Of a stretch of 13,565 nt of DNA, positions 6,455-12,994 are shown in pieces. Position 1 is the first letter of the stretch, and each line of letters begins with the position of its first letter. The DNA is taken from NCBI GenBank assembly GCA_964558395.1, contig CAZLDS010000065.1, positions 1 through 13,565 on the forward strand. The letters run 5' to 3'. Below the pieces are notes generated by a model. That model was not told the DNA's origin. It saw nothing but the letters and a program-made list of their open reading frames with translations, and searched no databases. This DNA is from CSP1-5 sp964558395 (GTDB lineage Bacteria; Methylomirabilota; Methylomirabilia; Methylomirabilales; CSP1-5). Made by a program: the position numbers and the translations under genes.

Positions 6455-7837
6455 TTATTCCTCCATTTGCAGCGCGACGCATCTGCGAACATCTAAACTG
6501 ATATCTCCCATCGGGATACCCACTAGCCCAGTGGAGACACTGCTCGAGTGGGATTTGAAAACCAGGGCGTCATGAATCCATTGGTGCTGAACATGCTCTG
6601 CTTGGGTACCCTCCGCTAACGCGACACAAATCGAATAGTCGCCGACTGGGAGCGCGGGCATCGTGAAACTAAACCTGGCCTCGATCACCTCGCCGGGTGC
6701 CACTCGCAGAGAATCGTGGACATACGTTAAGTAGGTGTTGTCTCCGAATAATGTTTGACCCAGTCGATCCTTGAGGAAGAAACCTATGATCGGACTATGG
6801 ATCGCCTGGAAGGCAACGGCGCAGACAGTCAAAACGACCCTCTCGCCGCCAACCACCCACGCCAGTGTTTCGCCCAAAGGATCTTGTAGTTGTACATCAA
6901 CGATCCGCGCACCCATTACGCCGAACGAAGCGGCCTTCTCATCGAAGCGGAATACCTCGATGTCACTCCGATGCGGTTCGGCTTCGACGGACTCTAAGCG
7001 CTGACCTTTATCTCTGTGGCCTCTGTCGGTTTCGAAATGGGTAACCGATTCCTGTGACTCTGTCTCGTCCAGCTTTTTGTGTGGCCCCTGCCGGCTCTCG
7101 TAGATAGATCCGAGATAAGCTTCGCAGACGTCCTTTGCAGAGCCCTCACGCTTCATCTCGCCCGCCTCCAACCATATGGCTCGATCACATAGTCCCGTCA
7201 CTGCGGCTGTGTCATGACTAACAAACAATATTGTGCCACGCTCCCGAAAGGTTCGAAGATAACGCATACATTTCTGAACAAAGAAGGCGTCGCCGACCGC
7301 CAAGGCTTCGTCAATGATGAGGACGTCAGCATCCACGTGGGCCTGCACTGCGAAGGCCAGGCGCATGACCATTCCACTGGAGTATGTATTTACCGGTTGG
7401 TCCATAAAGTCGCCGACATCCGCGAAAGCCGCGATATCATGGAAGCGAGCTTCGATTTGCGCCATTGAAAGGCCTAAAATGCTGGCGTTCACAAAAATAT
7501 TTTCTCGTCCGGTAAACAGCGGATTGAACCCGCTCCCTAGTTCCAGCAGAGCCGCGATCCGTCCTTTGATCTGTACCGCTCCAGACGTAGGTGACAGTGT
7601 TCCGGCAACGAGCTGAAGCAGGGTACTTTTGCCGGAACCGTTGCGGCCAATAACGCCGACAGTCTCAGCCTTCTTCACGTCGAACGAAACATCCCTCAGG
7701 GCCCAGAACTCCCGGAAGTACTGGCGGTGGCGCCACAGGCTCTGTTTGAGCCGGTCCTGCGGCCGGTCGTAGATTGTGTAACACTTGCCGAGATTCTGGA
7801 CAGAGATGGCAGCGTCGGAGTTAGAGGACATCCGCAT
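6455..7837 (-). CDS. wzt: Polysaccharide ABC transporter ATP-binding subunit with C-terminal glycan-recognition domain
   Basis: The 460-residue protein has a full nucleotide-binding domain: Walker A GRNGSGKS at 64-71, signature YSSGM at 152-156, Walker B DVLIIDEAL at 171-179, and the switch histidine in VSHD at 207-209. Residues about 305-455 form the beta-rich Wzt_C region, which in E. coli O9a-type exporters binds the modified end of the O-polysaccharide. Length agrees with carbohydrate-binding Wzt (about 430-460). A charged linker (245-300) separates the domains. It powers export of an undecaprenyl-linked glycan across the inner membrane together with Wzm. The ATG at 7837 overlaps the wzm stop by 17 bases; ATG 7831 is an alternative. 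The gene is intact while its partner is not, which is the main oddity. Confidence 0.92.
   Translation of the reverse strand: MRMSSNSDAAISVQNLGKCYTIYDRPQDRLKQSLWRHRQYFREFWALRDVSFDVKKAETVGVIGRNGSGKSTLLQLVAGTLSPTSGAVQIKGRIAALLELGSGFNPLFTGRENIFVNASILGLSMAQIEARFHDIAAFADVGDFMDQPVNTYSSGMVMRLAFAVQAHVDADVLIIDEALAVGDAFFVQKCMRYLRTFRERGTILFVSHDTAAVTGLCDRAIWLEAGEMKREGSAKDVCEAYLGSIYESRQGPHKKLDETESQESVTHFETDRGHRDKGQRLESVEAEPHRSDIEVFRFDEKAASFGVMGARIVDVQLQDPLGETLAWVVGGERVVLTVCAVAFQAIHSPIIGFFLKDRLGQTLFGDNTYLTYVHDSLRVAPGEVIEARFSFTMPALPVGDYSICVALAEGTQAEHVQHQWIHDALVFKSHSSSVSTGLVGIPMGDISLDVRRCVALQMEE
6459..6464 (-). promoter_or_regulatory. Ribosome binding site deciding a TTG start
   Basis: GGAGGA on the minus strand lies in the last codons of wzt and is 7 bases before TTG 6451. 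It is the strongest Shine-Dalgarno match near this gene and supports the non-ATG start and translational coupling to wzt. Confidence 0.75.
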
Positions 7838-8105
7838 ATCCTCCTCGCGTCAGCTCAAACCAAGTATAACCAACCACAGCGGTCACCAGCGCCACTACGG
7901 TCACCATCCCCATGTATGAGCCCTGATACCGGGTGAGGACATCTTGCTTGGCAAATTGAAGGATCAACTGGCGATGGGCCCACGACTGCCGGACAATCCC
8001 AAGCGGGTTCAACAGCGGATGGGTACTGCGGATCTGCAAGCCGGTCCGGATGGGCACCCGTTCGACGATACGGTCCAAGACGGAGACTGCGTGTAGGCGA
8101 CTCAT
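7821..8105 (-). pseudogene. wzm: ABC-2 permease of the Wzm family, internally deleted (94 codons left)
   Basis: The first ~70 residues match a Wzm/TagG-type N-terminus: STHPLLNPLGIVRQSWAHRQ, then LILQFAKQDVLTRYQGSYMG, the amphipathic region before the first membrane helix. The sequence then jumps to TVVALVTAVVGYTWFELTRG followed by GYADVL and a stop, which is the characteristic end of Wzm (last helix, then -W-F---R-G-ADVL). A normal Wzm has about 260-280 residues and six helices; roughly 170-190 residues are missing between MGMV and TVVA (about residue 69/70), and the reading frame is kept. The stop overlaps wzt, as in intact operons. ATG 8105 has no good ribosome site. A four- or five-helix loss should abolish transport. 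Assembly collapse is the alternative. Confidence 0.8.
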
Positions 8106-8567
8106 GACTATTCAATTTATCCTGGCGGGCGAAGCCCGTCCTACCATATCGCGCAAAGAATCGGACCGGAGCGAAAGGTCGTACCCTGTTCTGAGGCTGT
8201 TTCTGCGACGGAAAGAACCGAATACATTGGTCGCCGAACAACCTGGGAAACTTCGCCGTGGGCACTGGCTTGATCCACATGCTTGTACCTACCGTCCCGA
8301 AGATCGCCGCGGCAAAGTTGCATCAACTGATACCTTGGCACACATCCCTTACCATGATAGGTCCTTCGGACTCTCACGTCGATCACGTCCGCCAAGATCC
8401 CGGGACAGGATCCTGGTCCAGGTGGGGAAGCTGGTATCGTAGGTCGTAGCACCCCCTCACCCTGCCACCCGGGATTCGCGTACCACCCCTTATATACCAT
8501 AGGGCCGTGTCTTTCCGGAAGTCTTTATAACCAAAGGACATGGACGTCACCCTTCGACACCCAGGAT
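8106..8567. other. 462-base stretch without a recognisable gene
   Basis: This gap lies between the upstream methyltransferase and wzm. A minus-strand frame is open for 119 codons (8141-8500), but its translation is rich in Gly, Pro, Arg and Cys and resembles no family I know. The other frames, on both strands, contain stops or equally unconvincing peptides. A short GC-rich hairpin lies at 8124-8140. The stretch could be degraded gene sequence, given the other remnants nearby, but I could not identify a parent. Confidence 0.6.
8124..8140. repeat. Short GC-rich hairpin, possible REP-like palindrome
   Basis: GGCGGGC-GAA-GCCCGTC forms a seven-pair stem (one G-T pair) with a three-base loop and is followed by CTACC. 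It lies just upstream of wzm. The shape resembles dispersed intergenic palindromes of environmental bacteria, but only one copy is in this window and no T-run follows, so it is not a clear terminator. Confidence 0.35.
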
Positions 8568-9407
8568 CTAATGTCGGACCTCCGTAAGGTATTTTAAAGC
8601 TAGATCGTACATCCTTCTCCTCCGGGTAGCAGGCGGAAGTACCCGTTCCTTGAGCTTCCGATAATGTTGAATGAGTCTCCATGCGGAACTCTTGTAAATC
8701 TCTTTCAATTGATTGGCTTGTTCGCGGAGCTGATCGGTTTGTTCGCGGATCCTCGCATCGCGCTCCGATAGAACTCGATAGGCTTCGTGAAGTTGATGGA
8801 CTGGATACTTCTCTATCAACAAAGGGTCCTCATAAAGGCCATCTATGAACGACGACGCACGAAGGCTCGTCTGTTTAATCAATTCCTCAGTTCCTTTTGG
8901 AATAGAGCTACTCTCATCCTTTTTCACGGCCAGGCCGATGACGGTATGTGGGAACAGAGGATTCCCTTGAAAGAACACCCAATTCGAGGAAAAATCCCTT
9001 AGCAAGAACTTGAAGGATTGAGGCGTAAATCGCCAGTAATCATAAGGATGCTCATGCACAGGGAAATCCATGACGGAGATCATGAAGAGCACCCCCCCCG
9101 ACCTCAAGACCCTGTGGATTTCCTGAATGGCGATGTGACAATTTTCGACATGCTCAAGAGTATCAACTGTAAGGACCGTGCCGACCGACTCGTCATGAAA
9201 CGTTAAATGCTCTACGTTTTCTATCCTATCAACGCCGATCCCCGGCCTCATATCGCAACCAATGTATGTCTTTCCCGCGAAAAAGGGACGGAGATCTGCA
9301 TATCCAACTTGACCTTCCACCTGGAGGGAGCCGATCTCAACGATGGGTTCTGGGATCTCAAGGCTTTCCGCCACAAGCTTCACCAGATCCCTCACATTGT
9401 CTCGCAT
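8568..9407 (-). CDS. SAM-dependent methyltransferase (Methyltransf_11-like) with C-terminal coiled coil
   Basis: From ATG 9407 the protein has 279 residues. The N-terminal class I methyltransferase domain shows IVEIGS at 22-27, GCDMRPG at 50-56, the Methyltransf_11 block TVLTVDTLEHVEN at 77-89, and IHRVLRSGGVLFM at 97-109, then HEHPYDYWRFTP at 118-129. Residues about 205-236 are a heptad coiled coil (RIREQTDQLREQANQLKEIY), leading into YKSSAWRL at 238-245. The frame is open further to a TTG at 9470, but ATG 9407 is preceded by AAGGGGGG and gives the normal domain start. It would methylate a sugar or the growing glycan in the cytoplasm. It lies downstream of a broken wzm-like fragment whose last open frame overlaps its start. 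Confidence 0.8.
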   Translation of the reverse strand: MRDNVRDLVKLVAESLEIPEPIVEIGSLQVEGQVGYADLRPFFAGKTYIGCDMRPGIGVDRIENVEHLTFHDESVGTVLTVDTLEHVENCHIAIQEIHRVLRSGGVLFMISVMDFPVHEHPYDYWRFTPQSFKFLLRDFSSNWVFFQGNPLFPHTVIGLAVKKDESSSIPKGTEELIKQTSLRASSFIDGLYEDPLLIEKYPVHQLHEAYRVLSERDARIREQTDQLREQANQLKEIYKSSAWRLIQHYRKLKERVLPPATRRRRMYDLALKYLTEVRH

Positions 9408-9764
9408 CCTTGGTATCCCCCCTTGGAATCCAGCAGCACATCGAATAGCCGCTCTGAACCGGAACGCCAATAACCCGCCGAAGTTCTGGTAAGTATAACC
9501 AGAAAGATGGCAGGGCAGATCACATAGAAAGCGACAACCCCCGTCCCGGCTTCCTGACCTTATTTGCCTCTGGAATGACTAAGATAATAATAATGTACGC
9601 GTAGAGGATTAGGATGATCACGAGGTGGATTACCGATCAAAAGATTCCAAGTGCTGAGCCCTTGTGCGTCCCCGCCAGGTTCCTCACGACGAGGGGCCAG
9701 AGGATATACCCTCCTTAAAACTCGCTCCGGTGCGGATGGCTCTGACTTCTAACTCGACAGGCAT
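9392..9764 (-). pseudogene. Second wzm-like ABC-2 permease, N-terminal remnant with stop and frameshifts
   Basis: No single frame is open, but joining frames gives a recognisable permease start. From ATG 9764: MPVELEVRAIRTGASFKEG. After a one-base loss near 9710 it continues GYILWPLVVRNLAGTHKGSA then LGIF, a TGA at 9637-9639 where W is expected, then SVIHLVIILILYAYIIIILV and IPEANKVRKPG. After another one-base loss in the G-run near 9540-9550 it reads TGVVAFYVIC and runs to a TGA at 9392. The block RNL-----KGSALGIFWS followed by a long helix matches the R-L--RYKGS-LG-LWS signature of Wzm/TagG permeases. The later part (AGYWRSGSERLF and beyond) is not recognised. The last frame overlaps the methyltransferase ATG by 16 bases. 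Confidence 0.6.
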
Positions 9765-9887
9765 GGAAAGTCAAACGAAAAACCGGACGGCCATGAGGCG
9801 CGCTCCACGTCCTATTTTCCCCTTAACCCCACCTGGGAACGCAGCACTGTTTTGACAAAGTATCATACGAATAGCGAACCATAATCA

Positions 9888-9916
9888 TTGACATTTCCCT
9901 GCGGTGGTAGGAAAAT
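9888..9916 (+). promoter_or_regulatory. Candidate sigma-70 promoter
   Basis: A perfect TTGACA at 9888-9893 is followed after 17 bases by GAAAAT at 9911-9916 (4 of 6 matches to TATAAT). It lies about 100 bases before the STN-domain gene. A second TTGACA at 9852-9857 has no convincing partner. Confidence 0.4.
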
Positions 9917-10016
9917 ATGTTGCAGCGCTTCGCCTTTGAAGCTCTGCAGGACGGGTCCTCCGTGTGCTGGGGTCAGGCCTTTTGGTTCTGGCGCTGCCGA
10001 GGGAGGAGAGGGAGTC

Positions 10017-10739
10017 ATGATAAGTTATGGGCGGGCAATCGCTCTGGTAGGGCTAATCCTCATCCAGGGCGCCATGGCGATAGCAGACGCGGGGTCCCTA
10101 CAGCTGAACGTGGAGCAGGCGCAAGTCACCATACGAGCACATGAGGTGAAGTTGGGCCAGATCCTGGAAGCTCTGAGCCACCGGGCCGGGACCCGTGTAG
10201 TGATCGATCAACAAAGCGCAGAGCGGCCAGTGACCATCGTGCTTGAGGCAAAAAGTGTCGCGGATGCGATCTGGGAACTCATGCGGCGGACAGGAGGAGG
10301 AACCTACGCGGTACTCTATAATACGCGAGGTGGGCACTTTGAGACGTTCCGATTGGGCGAAGACAGGGAGAAGACGCTCCCCGGAGACTCCCTGCGCCCC
10401 TCGCCTCCTCACCCCCCTGGCGAACCCCGTGATGTCGCAGCACCCCTGGCAATCCCACCACCTGGCCTTTCTTCGGCCTCTTCAATTTCCGTGTCGCCGC
10501 AGGGATCGCTCGTGCCCTCGCTCCCCCCCTCCGCCTCCGGCGAGGACTTCAAGCTTCCTCCCTCCTTCAGCGAGCCTCTTGATCCTCAGTACCCGGAGGA
10601 TTTACCGCGGCCTGCCCCTTTTGCGTCGCCTTCTTTCTCGCTCACGCCGCAGGGCTCGCTCGTCCCAGCGCTACCCCCATCTCCTTCCGGCCGTCGCTTC
10701 TCCCTCCCGCCCTCGTTCGGCCCTCTCCCCGCAAACTAG
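10017..10739 (+). CDS. Secreted STN-domain (secretin/TonB short N-terminal-like) protein with proline-rich repeat tail
   Basis: From ATG 10017 the product has 240 residues. The open frame extends back to 9888, but GGGAGGAG at 10001-10008 points to this ATG, which is followed by a signal peptide (ISYGRAIALVGLILIQGAMA, cut near residue 25). Residues about 27-95 resemble the STN fold: VTIRAHEVKLGQILEALSHR and GTRVVIDQQ, then VTIVLEAKSVADAIWELMR. STN domains usually open secretins and TonB receptors, where they contact periplasmic partners; here no secretin or barrel follows. Instead there is a Pro/Ser-rich tail with two copies of a ~31-residue unit (SVSPQGSLVPSLPPSASG at 157-174 and SLTPQGSLVPALPPSPSG at 207-224, each followed by LPPSF). 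It is probably periplasmic. Its partner is unknown, and it is convergent with the following genes. Confidence 0.7.
   Translation: MISYGRAIALVGLILIQGAMAIADAGSLQLNVEQAQVTIRAHEVKLGQILEALSHRAGTRVVIDQQSAERPVTIVLEAKSVADAIWELMRRTGGGTYAVLYNTRGGHFETFRLGEDREKTLPGDSLRPSPPHPPGEPRDVAAPLAIPPPGLSSASSISVSPQGSLVPSLPPSASGEDFKLPPSFSEPLDPQYPEDLPRPAPFASPSFSLTPQGSLVPALPPSPSGRRFSLPPSFGPLPAN
10491..10727 (+). repeat. Internal tandem-like duplication in the STN-protein tail
   Basis: Two ~95-base units (about 10481-10577 and 10631-10727) encode the repeated P-Q-G-S-L-V-P-x-L-P-P-S-x-S-G...L-P-P-S-F peptide, separated by a Pro-rich spacer. The DNA copies share CGCAGGG-TCGCTCGT and CTCCCTCC/CCGCCC blocks but have diverged, so the duplication is not recent. 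Confidence 0.65.
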
Positions 10740-10740
10740 A

Positions 10741-10768
10741 CTGACCTGTGGCCCGAGTGCCTGGTCAG
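10741..10768. terminator. Weak inverted repeat between convergent genes
   Basis: CTGACC at 10741-10746 pairs with GGTCAG at 10763-10768 around a 16-base loop, directly after the STN-gene stop and before the end of the convergent gene. There is no T-run, so it is at best a poor bidirectional terminator. Confidence 0.2.
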
Positions 10769-10807
10769 CTCGGTCGATAGCCCTCCTGATTACTGCATTC
10801 GCCTTGT

Positions 10808-11690
10808 CTAGTGAACCCCGGGGAGCCCCGTGATCGCCCCCGACTGGAGATTGGTGAAGACCTCCAGCGCCGCCAGCGGTGATCCGCGGTGATCTTCAGC
10901 CACCCGCTCCCCGCCCCAAACGTCGCCCCCACATCGAAGGCGACCCGGCCATGGGCCGGAATGGTCGGGGTCATCGTCCCCAGCGAGGTCCCGCTGCCAT
11001 CGAAGGCCTCGACCGTGGCCATCGTGCCCACTGTGCCCAGGTTGGCCACGGCTACTCCCGTCGCCCACTGGCCGGGGGGTGCTGTCGAAGTAAGGGATGA
11101 GGACCGAGGATTCCCTCGCACTGATGGCAATTTCCATCAGTCGACCGCCGACATCCGCAATGGGAGAGAACGCCCCCGTCGTTGTGTTGATGGTGCCAAA
11201 GGCCGACCGAGGGTCGTCCCTGTTGCAGAGGACCGCATAAAGCGTCTCCGTAGTGAAATCAAAGTCCATACCCTGTCCTCGGATCCCGCTGGGCCGATTA
11301 GGGTAATGGCCCCAGTTATCTTGTCGATGGAATACAGAGAGTCAGTCGTGAGGCCGGTTGCGAATATTTGTCCAGCGCTGTTGATTGCGATATCAGCTAC
11401 TACGGGCACAACACCCTGCCTTCCTATCAGGGAAGCGACTCCTATGGTAGGATCTAGCCACCATAGGGCCCCCGGGTTGGTACCCCAAAAGCCATGGACT
11501 GAGTATATAAAGATAGTGCCCGTGGTCGGGTCGACGCTCAACCCAGTGATGACGTGGTTTGATAGAATGCGTATCACAATTGTGAGGAGACTGAAGACTC
11601 CTGAAGTAGTGTTGATCGTTCCCAAGGTGCGGGTGGCGCTATCTATCCCGTAAAGAGTTGTCGAGGACGAATCATTGTAGTTTCCCTTCT
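10808..11690 (-). pseudogene. Broken secreted propeller/adhesin-like protein with a C-terminal module shared with the next gene
   Basis: Pieces in different frames join into one protein. Around 11640-11690: YNDSSSTTLYGIDSATRTLG. Then TINTTSGVFS at 11620, SVDPTTGTIFIYSVHGFWGT, DIAINSAGQIFATGL, SLYSIDKITGAITLIGPAG. After a shift near 11275-11285: GMDFDFTTETLYAVLCNRDD, TINTTTGAFSPIADVGGRL and VLIPYFDSTP. After an extra C in a six-C run (11073-11078): GQWATGVAVANLGTVGTMAT, ending AFDVGATFGAGSGWLKITAD. After a one-base loss near 10880: PLAALEVFTNLQSGAITGLP and a TAG at 10808. The LYxID...TINTTTG repeats are typical of secreted beta-propeller-like proteins. No signal peptide is found: a frame stop (TAG) occurs just upstream of residue KGNYND. 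It is either a pseudogene or affected by indel errors. Confidence 0.7.
10815..11103 (-). repeat. Shared module, copy 1 (PYFDSTPGQWATG...GLPG)
   Basis: This stretch and 13250-13565 are clearly related at DNA level, in the same orientation, about 2.4 kb apart. For example both contain ACGTCGCCCCCAC, GAAGGCGACCCGGCCAT and ACCGTGGCCAT. Copy 1 carries the two frameshifts described for the broken gene. Confidence 0.8.
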
Positions 11691-12241
11691 ATGGCCCCTA
11701 GCGCCGGCCTTTCGGGGCCAGTTCCGTAATGGAAAGCAAAACGCCCTCCCGGCCATACTCCGCCTAGCCTGTTTAGGACCAGCGCGGCCTCGGAGGCGAT
11801 CATAGAGAGCGTAGTCACTGCATGCGACAGGAACTGAATTCGCCGCTAATCTGCCTTGCGTCATGCCCTTCAGCCCGGAAACTATTTCCCTGTGCGGTGT
11901 CCAAAAAGAAGCTGCGAAGTCGGGACAGCGTAACCCATCCCGCAGACCCAGATTGAGCAAATGGAATGCCACAGGAAAAGGCGGGAATGGGCTGGGGACG
12001 CCATGAGCGAAGTCCCTCTTTTAGAAAGGCAATCTGTCGCACTGAGACAATTTGCTTGATGGAGAAATACCCTCGGGTGCTTAATGCGCATGTCAATCTG
12101 CGTTGCCAATGGCCTTAGCACTTTCGCAGATAAAACCTCCTCGCCTAGGCCGGATTTCCGTTTTTCTTCAATGCTGTGCGACGCCCATCCTCTATAACGA
12201 AAACGCTCTCCCGGGCATACGTTCCCTCGAAAGTAGCCCCC
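11691..12241. other. 551-base stretch without a recognisable gene
   Basis: Three minus-strand frames are partly open here (about 80-110 codons), but they overlap each other, their translations look random and none matches a family I know. The stretch lies upstream of the broken propeller gene and downstream of the large repeat gene, so it should hold the promoter and signal-peptide region of the former; neither is visible. An inverted repeat GGCCCC/GGGGCC lies at 11693-11719. There is no T-run for a terminator of the preceding gene. Confidence 0.6.
11693..11719. other. Inverted repeat GGCCCC...GGGGCC upstream of the broken propeller gene
   Basis: A six-pair perfect stem surrounds a 15-base GC-rich loop that contains a CCGG core. 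It lies about 16 bases before an ATG preceded by GAAGGGA (minus strand), whose frame stops after 10 codons. Its role is unknown; it could affect translation of the original gene. Confidence 0.3.
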
Positions 12242-12994
12242 CTAGCGAGTGGCCGTCAGCGACCCAGCGAAGCTGCAGGTTTCCCCCACTTCGAACTGCC
12301 CGATATAGTGAAGAATCACCGTATTGCCTGAACCCTGCCCGGTGAAAGTTCCACCGCCGATGGCGCCAAAGGAGTTGGTGAAGGTGAATGTCCCGCTCAA
12401 CTGTCCTCCCAGCGTGACCGTGCCGGAGAACGTGATCGCGTTAAAGCTTCCGGAGGGGAACGTCTGGGTCCCCGTACCACCAAACGAGGCACCCACTTGG
12501 TTCGTAATATTCAATGTCACGGAAAAGCTGGATGTTCCATTGTTCCCCGGGACTATGCAGAGTGAATTTGTTACCGTGCCGGACCCTCCATACGTGCCGC
12601 GGATGTCCGGGACGGAAGAAGCAAGGGTCGCCGATAGTGACCCAGCCAAACTGCACGTATCCCCCACTCGATCCTGCCCGGTAAAGTTGAGGCTTAGTGT
12701 ATTGCCCGTTCGCTGACCTGTAAACGTCCCATCACCGCTGCTGCTGAAGGTACCAAACACCAAGGTCGTGAAGGTGAGGGTCCCGCTTACCTGTCCCCCC
12801 GAGGTGACCGTGCCAGACACGCTGACGCTAGTAGAGCCCCCGAAGGAGTCCGTCAAGATCGCCGTCCCGCTAAACGTGTCTCCCGACTGGGTGGAAATAC
12901 TGACGGATGCCAAAAAACGCACTGCGCCTGGGTCCGAGCAGTTCGTCTGCGTCACGCTGCCGGAGCCCACATACGTGCCGCGGATATCCGGGAT
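12242..12994 (-). repeat. Two tandem ~375-base units encoding the PDIRGTY domain
   Basis: Unit 1 covers about 12615-12991 and unit 2 about 12245-12613 (minus strand). Both begin with PDIRGTY and end with GDTCSLAGSL / GETCSFAGSL. The DNA copies share blocks such as CGGATGTCCGGG/CGGATATCCGGG and remain in frame. They are diverged, indicating an old duplication. Confidence 0.75.

Noticed and set aside
8050..8449. Possible transposase remnant or insertion sequence beside the hairpin
   Set aside because: No transposase motif, terminal inverted repeats or target duplication could be found.
8141..8500. 119-codon minus-strand open frame in the gap before wzm
   Set aside because: The peptide shows no domain-like pattern, has no convincing ribosome site and overlaps equally long frames in other registers, so I treat it as chance.
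9888..10016. N-terminal extension of the STN protein from TTG 9888
   Set aside because: A strong ribosome site and signal peptide begin at ATG 10017; the extension is Cys/Gly/Pro-rich and has no ribosome site.
11643..12121. Three overlapping minus-strand open frames of 79-109 codons
   Set aside because: Translations are rich in Arg, Ser, Cys and Trp without motifs, and mutually overlapping; no evidence for a gene.
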